Part shown: positions 44,969 through 54,171 of the stretch, piece after piece
Layout of the letters: each line of letters begins with the position of its first letter
How positions within the stretch are numbered: position 1 is the stretch's first letter
Assembly (NCBI GenBank): GCA_964649195.1
Contig: CAZYPK010000006.1
Coordinates: forward strand, 7,296 to 71,295
From: JTS-RE9 sp964649195
Lineage (GTDB): Bacteria; Planctomycetota; Phycisphaerae; Phycisphaerales; Phycisphaeraceae
DNA length: 64,000 nucleotides
Direction of reading: 5' to 3'
Notes under the pieces: generated by a model
Databases searched by the model: none
The model's input: the letters and a program-made list of their open reading frames with translations, nothing else
Told to the model about the DNA's origin: nothing
Program-made: the position numbers and the translations under genes

Positions 44969-46219
44969 ATGTCCTCCTTCATCGCGCCGCACGGCGGCAC
45001 GCTCGTCAACCGCTTCGCCGCCGACCATGCCGCCCTGCTCGCCAAGGCTGCGCCGCTGGTCAGGGTGGGCCTGAGCAACGCCGATGTCTCGACCGTTTAT
45101 CGCTGGGCCGATGGCACGCTCAGCCCGATGGTCGGGCCGATGAACGAAGCGGTTTTCAACCGTGTGCTGGCGGAGAATGTCGTTGAAGTGAACGGCAAAA
45201 AATATGCGTGGACCATTCCGCTGTCGCTGCCGGTGTCGAGCGAACTGGCGGGCACGATCGAGGCGGGCCAGACCGTCGCCCTGACCAATCCCGCCGGTGA
45301 AATCATCGCCACGCTCGATGTCGAATCGGTCTTCCCCTGGGACAAGGCTTACTACCTCAGGCAGGTCTATCGCACCGAGCGCACCGATCACCCCGGCGCC
45401 GACATCGTGCTCAAGAACCCGGACAACCTCGACAAAACCCATCTCCTGGGCGGCGCCATCAGCGTCATTCAGCAGGCCGTCCATCCGCAGTTCGGCGAAT
45501 ACATCAAGACCCCCGCGCAGATCCGCGAACTGCTCGCCACCAAAGGCTGGGAGGCGGTCGTCGCTTTCCAGACGCGCAACCCGCTGCACCGCGCCCATGA
45601 ATACGCACTGGTCTATGGCCTCGAATGGCTGCTGAGGCAGGGCAAAAATGCCGGCGCGGTGCTCAACCCGCTGCTGGGTGAAACCAAGGGCGATGATGTG
45701 AACGCACTCGTCCGCATGCAGACCTACAAACGCCTCATCGAGTCCGGCGAACTGGGCGACGGCGACAGCGATGCGGAACTGTGGGCGAAGGTCGGCAACA
45801 GTGTAAAGGACCGCACGCTGCTCATCGGCCTGGACATGAAGATGTTCTACGGCGGCCCCAGCGAAGCGGTCATGCACGCCATCTACCGCCAGAACATGGG
45901 CTTCACCCACATCGTCATCGGCCGCAAACACGCCGATGCGCCCTATGCCGACGGCACCGCGATCTGGGGCGACTTCGATGCCCAGGAAATCTTCGAGAAA
46001 TTGAGCGGCGAACTGCTCGTCAAACCCGTGAAGGTCGGCTTCGCGGCCTACTACGATTCCATCAACCGCGTCGATCTCATGGAAAATCACAAGGAGGAAA
46101 AACCCGTCTTCATCAGCGGCAAACAGGTCCGCGAAACCCTGCTCAAAGGCGAACAGGTCGATCCCCGCATCATGCGGCCAAGCACCAGCGAGATTCTCGC
46201 GGCAGCGATGAAAAGATGA
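44969..46219 (+). CDS. sat: Sulfate adenylyltransferase (ATP sulfurylase)
   Basis: 416 residues from the ATG at 44969 (GGAG about 6 bases upstream). A PUA-like N-terminal domain and an adenylyltransferase domain with QTRNPLHRAHEYALVYGLEWL (the QxRNPxHxxHE motif at about residues 205-215) and HIVIGRKHADAPYADGTAIWGDFDAQEIF. It forms adenosine 5'-phosphosulfate from ATP and sulfate, the first step of assimilation or a dissimilatory pathway. No APS kinase or reductase is next to it, so the direction is open. It lacks a kinase extension. Confidence 0.97.
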   Translation: MSSFIAPHGGTLVNRFAADHAALLAKAAPLVRVGLSNADVSTVYRWADGTLSPMVGPMNEAVFNRVLAENVVEVNGKKYAWTIPLSLPVSSELAGTIEAGQTVALTNPAGEIIATLDVESVFPWDKAYYLRQVYRTERTDHPGADIVLKNPDNLDKTHLLGGAISVIQQAVHPQFGEYIKTPAQIRELLATKGWEAVVAFQTRNPLHRAHEYALVYGLEWLLRQGKNAGAVLNPLLGETKGDDVNALVRMQTYKRLIESGELGDGDSDAELWAKVGNSVKDRTLLIGLDMKMFYGGPSEAVMHAIYRQNMGFTHIVIGRKHADAPYADGTAIWGDFDAQEIFEKLSGELLVKPVKVGFAAYYDSINRVDLMENHKEEKPVFISGKQVRETLLKGEQVDPRIMRPSTSEILAAAMKR

Positions 46220-46433
46220 TTTCGGAGTTGGGATTTCGGATTTCGGATTTCGGATTGCGGATTTGATTTGAGATTTGAAATTTGAGATTCCTGAACAACC
46301 TCACGTCCAAGCCGCTTGCGGCTTCGCGATCCCCTGGTCCACGGTACATCGGGGGTTATTCAGAAATCCTATTTGAAATTTGAGATTTGAAATTTGAGAT
46401 TGCAAGGCATCGATATGAGCTAACATTCCAACC
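46220..46433. repeat. Heptamer array S5 interrupted by family A copy 3
   Basis: TCGGATT-type units 46226-46265, then AAATTTG/AGATTTG units. Family A copy 3 occupies 46287-46369 (ATTCCTGAACAACC to GGTTATTCAGAAATCC) and the heptamers resume at 46370-46400. One element has landed in the other. Confidence 0.8.
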
Positions 46434-47516
46434 ATGCAGGTGTCACTGCTCGCCAATTCGCTTTGGCTTGATGAGGAACTGGCGGGATTTCGCCATCTCA
46501 TCGTCGGTCTCATTGATGAACAGGTGCGCGTCGCCCAGCTTGTGCCGGGGGAACTGCCCGTCGAGGATGGCATTCCCTTTGGCGACCGGCTTTCGTGGGA
46601 GGATTCGGCATGGGGTTGGCTGCGCCGAAGGCGGGTGTCGGCGATGGCCGATGTGTTGGAGAAGCTCGAACCCGATGTGATTCACGTGCTCCATCATCAG
46701 CTTTGGGAAGGCGGCATCGAGCTGGCGGAGGATGTCGAGGCGGCGATCGTGCTTCAGGTCAGCGGCGAGGAGGAGGTGCAGCGGGCGGTGCGCCTGTTGC
46801 CGAGGCTGGACGCGGCAAGGGTGGCCTTCGCCGCGACGACGCAACCCCTGACCCGCGCCTTGACGGACCGCCTGCCCGATGCGTTCATGGTGCGCACGAT
46901 CCGTCCGGGGGTTCGCATCCCTCCCGTCGAGCCTGATGACAAACCGACCGCCCAGGAGCCGCCCCTGTGCGCCCTGATCTGCGGGCAGACCCGGCATGAC
47001 GCCTTTTACGAATCGCTCTTCAAGGCGATCCGGAACATCATCGTCGATCATCCCGAAGTGCAGTTCTTCCTCGACGCCCCCGCGGAGGCGGACAACGCCC
47101 TGTGGCAGTCGGCCAGGAAGCTGAACATCCTCTCGAACGTGAGCATGGTGCCGCACAAGCTGGGCCACCGCGAGTTGGAGTTGGGCGCCGATGTGATCAT
47201 CCATCCCCAGCCGCTGCGCCGCTCGCGCAGCCTCACCTTGCAGGCCATGGCGCTGGGCCTGCCGATCATCGCCCACACCGATCCCTGGCTCGATTACCTC
47301 ATCGACGATCAAACCGCCTGGCTCACCGACAAGGCCGACGCCACCCGCTGGGAGGAGATGCTCCGGCACCTGATCGTCGCCCCCGACTCCGGTCAAGCCC
47401 TGGGCGGCCGGGCCCGCGAATGGGTCCGGCAACACCACCTGGCATCGCAGCAGGTGGCCGACACCATCGACCTCTACCGCAAACTCACGGGCGAAGCGAT
47501 CAAGTTTCCGGGATAA
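46434..47516 (+). CDS. Glycosyltransferase family 4-like protein
   Basis: 360 residues. GT-B fold with a short N-terminal domain (MQVSLLANSLWLDEELAGFRHLIVGLIDEQVRV) and a family 4 C-terminal part: LELGADVIIHPQPLRRSRSLTLQAMALGLPIIAHTDPWLDYLIDDQTAWLTD contains the nucleotide-sugar binding 'xxSLxxxEAMAxGxP' pattern in a variant form. Likely cytoplasmic, transferring a sugar in glycan synthesis. It begins 213 bases after sat, so it may have its own promoter within the repeats. Confidence 0.8.
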   Translation: MQVSLLANSLWLDEELAGFRHLIVGLIDEQVRVAQLVPGELPVEDGIPFGDRLSWEDSAWGWLRRRRVSAMADVLEKLEPDVIHVLHHQLWEGGIELAEDVEAAIVLQVSGEEEVQRAVRLLPRLDAARVAFAATTQPLTRALTDRLPDAFMVRTIRPGVRIPPVEPDDKPTAQEPPLCALICGQTRHDAFYESLFKAIRNIIVDHPEVQFFLDAPAEADNALWQSARKLNILSNVSMVPHKLGHRELELGADVIIHPQPLRRSRSLTLQAMALGLPIIAHTDPWLDYLIDDQTAWLTDKADATRWEEMLRHLIVAPDSGQALGGRAREWVRQHHLASQQVADTIDLYRKLTGEAIKFPG

Positions 47517-47683
47517 AAATATAGTTCTGAGTTCTGAGTTCCGAGTTCTGAGTTTTTAGTTCCATGTTCCATGTTTTTTCATTTGGAGTTTGGAGCTTGT
47601 TTGTGATTTGAGATTTGTGATTTGAAATTTGAGATTCGCTCGCTTCGTTCGCCAAGGCGAACGGCTAAAGCTACATTCCCGCC
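47517..47683. repeat. Heptamer array S6 followed by family B hairpin
   Basis: Units GAGTTCT/GAGTTCC (47520-47560), then TTCATTTGGAGTTTGGAGCT and TTTGAGATTT units. Family B copy 2 at 47647-47670 ends 13 bases before the panC start codon. The phrase CATTTGGAGTTTGGAGCTTG occurs again at 48.59 kb. Confidence 0.8.
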
Positions 47684-48538
47684 ATGTGGACTGTTCAGAC
47701 CGTCAACGATCTCCGCGTCATCCGTCGTTCGCTTCAAGGCACCGTCGCCCTCGTGCCCACCATGGGCGCTCTGCACGCCGGCCACCTCTCGCTGATCGAG
47801 GCGGGTCGGCAACTGGCCGATCACGTCATCGTCACCATCTACGTCAACCCCACGCAGTTTGGTCCCAGGGAAGACTTCGACCGGTACCCGCGTCCGCTGG
47901 CGGATGACCTGACGATGTGCGAAAAAGCCGGGGCGGCAGGCGTGTTTCATCCCACCCATGAAGAGATGTATCCGCCTCATGCGATCGAGTCATCGCTGAT
48001 GGTTCCTTCGCTCGATGGCGTTCTGGAAGGCGCGTTTCGGCCAGGGCATTTCGCGGGGGTTTGCCGGGTGGTGATGAAGCTGTTCAACATGGCGCAGCCG
48101 GATGTCGCGTGTTTTGGCCGCAAGGATTTTCAGCAGCTCAAGGTGATTCAGGCGATGACGGAGGACCTGGCGCTGCCCGTCCGCATCGTCGGCTGTCCGA
48201 CGCTGCGCGACGCCGACGGCATGGCGCTCTCCAGCCGCAACCGCCATCTCACGCCCGACATGCGCAGGCGCGGCCTGGGCCTGTTCAAAGCCCTCAGCGA
48301 AGCCCGCGCCCTGGTCGAAGAACGCGGCGAGCCGGACCCCGCAGCCGTCGAAGCCGCGATGCGGATGGTGCTCCAGGCGCACAAGCTCAATGTGCAGTAT
48401 GCCGCGCTGCGACATCCGCAGACGCTGGGCAAGATCGACGCGATCGAACCGGCTCTCACCGGCGGCGTGGTCGCGCTCATCGCCGCGAAGGTCGATGACG
48501 TTCGCCTGATCGACAACATGGTGCTGGGGGAGGGATAA
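47684..48538 (+). CDS. panC: Pantothenate synthetase
   Basis: 284 residues, normal size. VALVPTMGALHAGHLSLIEAG is the HIGH-type nucleotide binding segment; IYVNPTQFGPREDFDRYPR, FRPGHFAGVCRVVMKLFNMAQPDVACFGRKDFQQL (with the conserved FGxKDxQQ) and LRDADGMALSSRNRHLTP match. It joins pantoate and beta-alanine with ATP for coenzyme A synthesis. The preceding hairpin may form its translation-initiation region. Confidence 0.97.
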   Translation: MWTVQTVNDLRVIRRSLQGTVALVPTMGALHAGHLSLIEAGRQLADHVIVTIYVNPTQFGPREDFDRYPRPLADDLTMCEKAGAAGVFHPTHEEMYPPHAIESSLMVPSLDGVLEGAFRPGHFAGVCRVVMKLFNMAQPDVACFGRKDFQQLKVIQAMTEDLALPVRIVGCPTLRDADGMALSSRNRHLTPDMRRRGLGLFKALSEARALVEERGEPDPAAVEAAMRMVLQAHKLNVQYAALRHPQTLGKIDAIEPALTGGVVALIAAKVDDVRLIDNMVLGEG

Positions 48539-48719
48539 GTTCCGGGTTCCGAGTTTCGAGTTCCGAGTTCCAGGTTCCAGGTTTTTTCATTTGGAGTTTG
48601 GAGCTTGTTTGTGATTTGAAATTTGAGATTTGAGATTTCAAATCTTGAATTGGCCTTTTCCTCAACTCAGAACTCAGAACTCAGAACTCAGAACTCAGAA
48701 CTCGGAACCCGGAACTTAT
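48539..48719. repeat. Heptamer element S7
   Basis: Left arm units GAGTTTC/GAGTTCC, an AT-rich middle (TTTGAAATTTGAGATTTG) and right arm CTCAGAA repeated at least five times (48663-48700), complementary in type. Together they form a long stem between two convergent genes. Confidence 0.8.
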
Positions 48720-49745
48720 TTACGCGCTTCTCCGCTGCCGATCCGTTGCGGTTTGCAGGGTTTTCTTTTCCTTGTCGCTCAGGCTTTGCAGGCCCTGCTC
48801 TTTCACCTTGGCGAGGATGCGATCGACCTCGGCATCGAGCTTGGCATCCGATTCGCGTTCCGCGGCGCGGCGTCTGGCGGCGGCGTTGATGCGGCGGCGT
48901 TCGAGCCAGCCGATCTTGCGTTCGACCTGCGGAGCATGGCCGCCGTAGGGTGCGTGGCCGCCGCCGCCCATCATGTCGTATTGCCGCATCATCTGCCCCT
49001 GCTGATAGCAGGCGATGAAGCCGAACAGGGCGATCATCATCAGCATCAGGTTGCGCGACATGATGCCGTACAGCGCCACGCCGACCGCGCCGATCATGCC
49101 CACCCGCGTGGCGATGGTCATGCTGCGCACGTAGCCCAGCTTTTTCCAGAGGATGATCTGCACCAGGCGGCCGCCGTCGAACGGATAAAAAAGCAGCGCA
49201 AGGTTGAACAGGAGCAGGCTGTAGTTGACGACGAACAGGTCCGCCAGCAGGCCGGGCAAACCGGGGACGTAGGCTTGAAACATGTTGAACGGCGCCAGGC
49301 TCACCGGCATCGGGCCGGTGTGCGTCGCCAGCAGCGTGCCATAGCAGGCGGCGGCGATGATGACATTCACCAGCGGCCCCCAGATCACCGTGACGAACTG
49401 GGCCCAGGGCGTCCGCGGGGCATCGCAGAACGCCAGCCCGCCCAGGGGCCACATCAGGATTTCATCCGCCCGCCCGCCGACGCGCCGGCAGGCCAGCACA
49501 TGCCCGAACTCGTGCAGCAGCACGCTCAGAAAAAGCAGGCTCGACCAGCGCAGCGCCCACCAGGCGTCGCCGTCGGCCAGCATCCGCCAAAGGAGAATGA
49601 GAAAGAAGGACCAGTGAACGCTGACGCGCACGTTCAGATACGTGCCGATGGGCAGGGCATAACCGCCGGCTTGTTGCAGCGCGTGGCGCATACCGCCGCC
49701 GCCGCCGTCACCACCACTTCCATAATCGCGATCCTGCCAGCCCAT
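48720..49745 (-). CDS. Site-2 protease family (M50) membrane metalloprotease
   Basis: 341 residues from the ATG at 49745 (the upstream in-frame ATG at 49769 lies in repeats). Gly-rich N-terminus, then four to six membrane helices. Zinc motif HEFGH in LFLSVLLHEFGHVLACRRVGG and the third ligand in LFYPFDGGRL (Asp of the NxDGG-type motif); the GPLVNVIIAA helix is also typical. The C-terminal ~80 residues are charged and helical (ERRRINAAARRRAAERESDAKLDAEVDRILAKVKEQG). It cleaves membrane proteins within the bilayer; the substrate is unknown. Confidence 0.92.
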   Translation of the reverse strand: MGWQDRDYGSGGDGGGGGMRHALQQAGGYALPIGTYLNVRVSVHWSFFLILLWRMLADGDAWWALRWSSLLFLSVLLHEFGHVLACRRVGGRADEILMWPLGGLAFCDAPRTPWAQFVTVIWGPLVNVIIAAACYGTLLATHTGPMPVSLAPFNMFQAYVPGLPGLLADLFVVNYSLLLFNLALLFYPFDGGRLVQIILWKKLGYVRSMTIATRVGMIGAVGVALYGIMSRNLMLMMIALFGFIACYQQGQMMRQYDMMGGGGHAPYGGHAPQVERKIGWLERRRINAAARRRAAERESDAKLDAEVDRILAKVKEQGLQSLSDKEKKTLQTATDRQRRSA

Positions 49746-49784
49746 GATCGATCCGATCTCAAATTTCAAATCTCAAATCCCAAG

Positions 49785-49870
49785 TGGGACTTCTGAATAA
49801 CCCCCGATGTACCGTGAACCAGGGGATTGCTACGCCGCAAGCGGCTTGAACGTAAGGTTATTCCGAAATC
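49785..49870. repeat. Family A palindromic repeat, copy 4
   Basis: GGGACTTCTGAATAACC to GGTTATTCCGAAATCC, with the interior CCGTGAACCAGGGGATTGC and CGCCGCAAGCGGCTTGAACG. It lies directly upstream of the S2P gene next to heptamers at 49764-49782. Confidence 0.8.
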
Positions 49871-49940
49871 CGAAATCCTCTTCGGCCCCACCTATCTCAG
49901 CAGCATATCGTAGTACCGCAAACCCGCGATTGTCTTGTCA

Positions 49941-50588
49941 TCACGAATCCCGCCTCCGCACCACCTTCGCAGGCACGCCGACCGCCACGCTGTCATCGGG
50001 AATATCGCCAACCACCGCAGCCCCGGCGCCGATGATGCAGTTCCTGCCGATGCGCACCCGATCGCGCACCACGGCCCCGACGCCGATCATCGTGCCGCTG
50101 CCGACGGTGATGTTGCCCGCCAGGTGGGCGCCGGGGCAGATGTGGACGCCATCGCCGAGGATGCAATCGTGATCCACCGAAGCGCAGGTGTTGATGATGC
50201 AGTTGGCGCCGATGATCGCCCCCGGATTGACGACGCTGCCGGCCATGAGCACGCTGCCTGCCCCGATCTTCACACCCTCGGCCACGGTCGCCCGCGGATG
50301 AATGGCGGCGGCCAGCTCAAACCCCATCGCCACGGCCTTCTCCGCAAGCCGCAGCCGCACCGCGTTGTCCCCGATGGCGATGAGGATGCGGGTGATGCCT
50401 TGTTGTTTCAAGGCCGGCAACAATTCGCACGAACCCATCACCGGCCCGGCGGGCGTGGATCGCGGCTGCGGGTTCAAGTCGTCGATGCAGCCGATAATCC
50501 TGTGGCGGCCTTCCAACCGCACGACATCGGCCACCACGCAGGCGTGGCCGGAGGCGCCCCAAAGCAGAATGACATTGGCTCGGCTCAT
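49941..50588 (-). CDS. NeuD/PglD-like sugar O- or N-acyltransferase
   Basis: 215 residues from the ATG at 50588 (a TTG precedes it directly). N-terminal nucleotide-sugar domain (VILLWGASGHACVVADVV, IGDNAVRLRLAEKAVAMGFELAAAIHPRA), then left-handed beta-helix hexapeptide repeats (VAEGVKIGAGSVLMAGSVVNPGAIIGANCIINTCASVDHDCILGDGVHICPGAHLAGNITVGSGTMIGVGAVV). The catalytic His pair is seen in SVDHDC. It transfers an acyl group to a sugar of the surface glycan. It is divergent from the following glycosyltransferase. Confidence 0.93.
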   Translation of the reverse strand: MSRANVILLWGASGHACVVADVVRLEGRHRIIGCIDDLNPQPRSTPAGPVMGSCELLPALKQQGITRILIAIGDNAVRLRLAEKAVAMGFELAAAIHPRATVAEGVKIGAGSVLMAGSVVNPGAIIGANCIINTCASVDHDCILGDGVHICPGAHLAGNITVGSGTMIGVGAVVRDRVRIGRNCIIGAGAAVVGDIPDDSVAVGVPAKVVRRRDS

Positions 50589-50916
50589 CAACGAACATCA
50601 TCGGCGATTGAACCTTTACGGCACGAGACATCACGTGGATCAAATATTCGTTCGGCAAACAAGAGAATTTGCAACCGGGATGGGGGAGGGAACAAGGTTG
50701 GACAATGACAACCGATGCCGGGAAATATGGGAAGGAAAGCTGGCCGGAAGGTTGAAACGTCACGGTGTCCGAACGTCAACGGCTGTTGTTTCAGAAACAG
50801 ATAAAATGACGGGAATGAATGACCGAGGTTAACATCCAAAAGCATTTTATCGATGTCATATTGTCTCAACGGTATCAGACCGATTCCACTCTTTTTGAAC
50901 TTTCCGACAGTGCATC
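50589..50916. promoter_or_regulatory. Divergent promoter region in the glycan cluster
   Basis: 328 bases without a gene between the leftward acyltransferase and a rightward glycosyltransferase. AT content rises towards 50830-50915 (AAAAGCATTTTATCGATGTC, CACTCTTTTTGAACTTTCC). A promoter for each direction is expected; individual boxes cannot be fixed. Confidence 0.45.
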
Positions 50917-51825
50917 ATGGCAACTGACGCTTTCCACCTCAAGCCGCCTTTGGTTACGGTGACGATCCCCGCCTACAACGCGGAGGCTTTTGTCGCGGAA
51001 GCGATTGATTCAGTGTTGATGCAGGACTATCCGAACATGGAAGTGATCGTCTGCGACGATGGCAGCAGCGACCGCACTCTCGAAATCCTCCGGGGCTATG
51101 GCGACCGCATCCGTGTGATTCGGCATCCTCGCAACCGCGGACTGGGTGTGACACGCAACACTCTCCTGCACGAGGCGCGGGGGACCATGCTCGCCCTGAT
51201 CGATGCGGATGACCTTTGGCTCCCTGCGAAAATCTCAACCCAGGTTGCGATGCTGACGGCCCATCCCGAAGCGGCGCTTTGCCACTGCGCGACAGAGAAC
51301 TTCGGCACGCACATCGGCGATGGACCCATGATCGAGGAAATCCGCGGCAAGATATTCGGCCGGTGCTTCACCACGCTGTTCAAGCGCAACGGCATTCATC
51401 CATCGGCCACGCTCGTTCGCATTGCGGCGATGCCCGCATCGGGCTTTTACGAGGACTTGAATGGCACCGAAGATTACGCGATGTGGCTGCACCTGCTGGC
51501 AAACCATGAGGCTGTTTACCTTCCGCAGACCCTGGCACGCGTGCGGCGACATGACACGCAGATGACATCGGGCATACGGCGAATGCAGATCTACTCGGGC
51601 CTGGGCCGCCTCCGAACGCTGCGGAACGCGCCGCACAACCTCAATGCGCAGGAGAAGGACGAGTTGCTCCGGTTCGCCCTCGACGAACTGGAGACACAGG
51701 CCTATTCGCGATACTGGAACAAGGACTTTGCCTCTGCTCGCCTGGGTTTCAGCACGTTGGATTCATACGGCAGGCGCATCAGGCTGCGGCACCGTTTGCG
51801 AGCGAGGCTGGGGACCTGGTTATGA
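50917..51825 (+). CDS. Glycosyltransferase family 2
   Basis: 302 residues. PLVTVTIPAYNAEAFVAEAIDSVLMQDYPNMEVIVCDDGSSDRTLEIL and LGVTRNTLLHEARGTMLALIDADDLWLPAKI contain the DD and DxD motifs of inverting GT-A enzymes. The acceptor part ends with arginine-rich helices. Cytoplasmic or membrane-associated, adding one sugar in the surface polysaccharide. Confidence 0.95.
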   Translation: MATDAFHLKPPLVTVTIPAYNAEAFVAEAIDSVLMQDYPNMEVIVCDDGSSDRTLEILRGYGDRIRVIRHPRNRGLGVTRNTLLHEARGTMLALIDADDLWLPAKISTQVAMLTAHPEAALCHCATENFGTHIGDGPMIEEIRGKIFGRCFTTLFKRNGIHPSATLVRIAAMPASGFYEDLNGTEDYAMWLHLLANHEAVYLPQTLARVRRHDTQMTSGIRRMQIYSGLGRLRTLRNAPHNLNAQEKDELLRFALDELETQAYSRYWNKDFASARLGFSTLDSYGRRIRLRHRLRARLGTWL

Positions 51826-51854
51826 TCCGGTCTTGGGCTTGATTCAAATGTCGT

Positions 51855-52646
51855 TCAACCTTGCTTTCCGCACAAACGGTCCCGAAGCCGGCGCACCTTG
51901 CCTCTGATCGAACGTGTCAGGCACCCTGGCAGCGCGCGCAGCACCTCTCCCAACGACAGAGCGTTGAGGTTCGCCGGACGCGGCTTCATTGCGTCGACGA
52001 AGCGTTGCGGATGTACGACCGACAGAGGCAGCCCCAATCCTCGTTGATGCGCAGCCATGAGCGCCGGATACTTTTCGATGGTCTGGGCGCGCACGTACAT
52101 CAGAACATTCTGCCGGTAGAACCACATGACATTCTCATCATGCCAGACCAGCGGACGAATAAAATCGACGGCCAGATAATTGAATTCCCGAAACAGCCTG
52201 GCCCAGTACTCCTGCCACTGCTCGTTGCTGTGATCCGTTCCCCCTTGGTGCGGGATGGCGGCTGAAAATAAAACACAAGGTGCGAGCAGGGTGAGATCGC
52301 GCACAAAACTCCGCGCCCGCGCCGGCGGCAGATGCTCCGCCACTTCAACGGACACTGCCAGATCAAAAGCGCGCGAGGTGTCGCAGCCCTGAGCCAGGTC
52401 GCTTTCGACGAATTCGTTCGAATCGATTTGCAGCCGACCTTTATTGACCCAGGATCCGTCCATGCCCAACACCTGTTTGACTCCCATCGTCTTAAAAACG
52501 GAAAGCCAGACACCTTCGCCGCAACCCACGTCCACAACGCTCGATGGCGTTACGGCTTCGAGCACCAAAGGCACGATCCGCTGTGCCGAATGGAGTGACC
52601 AGGCTTCATGCTGAGTGAAGAAAGATTCGTCATAATTGGTGGTCAT
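51855..52646 (-). CDS. SAM-dependent methyltransferase of the glycan cluster
   Basis: 263 residues. Motif I VVDVGCGEGVWLSVFKTMG, motif post I (VLGMDGSWV), and LAVSVEVAEHLPPARARSFVRDLTLLAPCVLFSAAIPHQGG. It is similar to methyltransferases that act on sugars or lipid-linked glycans. No second domain. Confidence 0.9.
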   Translation of the reverse strand: MTTNYDESFFTQHEAWSLHSAQRIVPLVLEAVTPSSVVDVGCGEGVWLSVFKTMGVKQVLGMDGSWVNKGRLQIDSNEFVESDLAQGCDTSRAFDLAVSVEVAEHLPPARARSFVRDLTLLAPCVLFSAAIPHQGGTDHSNEQWQEYWARLFREFNYLAVDFIRPLVWHDENVMWFYRQNVLMYVRAQTIEKYPALMAAHQRGLGLPLSVVHPQRFVDAMKPRPANLNALSLGEVLRALPGCLTRSIRGKVRRLRDRLCGKQG

Positions 52647-52742
52647 GGCTGGGGATGCTCGGGAAAAAGAAAATCCGGTGGCCTGCTGAAGACCCCGGCT
52701 GATGCCGGTCGATGTCTGCTTCTTGATGCATTCAACGGTGCG

Positions 52743-53993
52743 TCATTCCGGTAACGCCTGATTCAATCGAATCGCCTCCAGTATCTCCTCCACCTGTATC
52801 ATCACGGTATCGAATAGAAAGTGTTTTCTTATATGATCGATGCTCGCCTGTCCCATCGCTCTTCGCGCATCGGGTCCGATGGTGATCAGTCTCTCCAGAC
52901 CGGCCGTCAGTGCATCGAGATCCCCCGCGTGGAACAGGTGGCCATTGATGCCGTCCATCACGCACTGTGCCGCCGCACCGGTGCGCGAGAGCAACATCGG
53001 CAGGCCCTGGGCTTGAGCTTCAAGCACCGCAAGACTGCAACCTTCGACCTCGGAGGTGTGGGCGTAGAGGTGCAATGAGCGGGTGGCTTCAAGCACTTTG
53101 GCCCAGGGCAGCGAGCCGGTGATCTCCAGGCGGTCGGCGATGTTCAGTTGAGCGGCCTGCTCGCGCAAGGCGGATTCGAGGCCGCCTCCGCCGATGAGTT
53201 TGAGGCGAAGCTGCGGCAGGCGCGGCGCGAGCCGGGCGACAGCGGTGATGAGATCGCCGTGCCGCTTTTCCGGGTCCAGTCGGGCGATCATGCCCACGAC
53301 GATGTCACCTTCACCTTGCGGCAAGGGTTCGCTCGCCAGTGCCGATCGCGGGATCGAGTTGTGCACCACCCGCATCCTGGCGGGATCGAGATTCACCTTC
53401 GGCACCTGCGGCAACTGAGGCACCGGCCTTTCACCGGCGAGCAGATCGGCCATGAACCGGCTCACAGGACAAAGCGCACTGGCTTCATCAACGATGCGAG
53501 GCAGCGCGGGGGCGGGTGTCCGATAAAGGTCCCCGCCTTGAAAACGCACGGCAAAGGGCAGCCCCGTCGCCTTGCGAATGTCAGCCGCCATGATCGCGTT
53601 GTGCGAACCCCAGTGAGCGTGAATCACCTGGGGCTGTTGCGCTTTCACAAATGCAAGCACACGTTTCATCGTGGCCCACTCGTGCAATCCCTGTCGCAGT
53701 CCACACGCGCGGCGGTAGTCGGCAAGCGAGCGTGCAGGCTTCGCATTCAGCCCACGGATGCCCAGCGCCAGCAGATTTCTCAAGAGTTTCAGATCCGACT
53801 GATGCTGCAATCGCACCTGAAGCACAGGTACATCGGAGAGGCCGAAATCATTCAGGTTCGCACTGGCGCCAGGTGGATCGCTCAGTGAAATCACGGCCAC
53901 ATGATGGCCTCGCCCCCGCATCCAGGCCAGCTCATTGAACAGCCAGGGCGTGTAAAGATAAGGCCAGAACGGCAGGCAATAAACGATCCTCAT
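52743..53993 (-). CDS. Glycosyltransferase family 4
   Basis: 416 residues from the ATG at 53993 (a GTG lies immediately before). GT-B: N-terminal MRIVYCLPFWPYLYTPWLFNELAWM, then MRVVHNSIPRSALASE and GMIARLDPEKRHGDLI. The donor site is LHLYAHTSEVEGCSLAVLEAQAQGLPMLLSRTG (E.x7.E pattern). It likely uses a nucleotide sugar to extend a lipid-linked chain. Confidence 0.93.
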   Translation of the reverse strand: MRIVYCLPFWPYLYTPWLFNELAWMRGRGHHVAVISLSDPPGASANLNDFGLSDVPVLQVRLQHQSDLKLLRNLLALGIRGLNAKPARSLADYRRACGLRQGLHEWATMKRVLAFVKAQQPQVIHAHWGSHNAIMAADIRKATGLPFAVRFQGGDLYRTPAPALPRIVDEASALCPVSRFMADLLAGERPVPQLPQVPKVNLDPARMRVVHNSIPRSALASEPLPQGEGDIVVGMIARLDPEKRHGDLITAVARLAPRLPQLRLKLIGGGGLESALREQAAQLNIADRLEITGSLPWAKVLEATRSLHLYAHTSEVEGCSLAVLEAQAQGLPMLLSRTGAAAQCVMDGINGHLFHAGDLDALTAGLERLITIGPDARRAMGQASIDHIRKHFLFDTVMIQVEEILEAIRLNQALPE

Positions 53994-54171
53994 CACAACG
54001 GCCTCGTGAACAGCTTCCAGATCGTCAGCTTCCGGAAAGTCTAGTCACACTATCGGCTCGATCACCCGTCACACCACTGCCCATCAACGCATCATCCTGA
54101 TTTGGTCGAAGAGAACAACACGGATCGTGTGCGCGTATGGTTGTTTTCACCAGTGGTCCTGCGAGGCTCTG

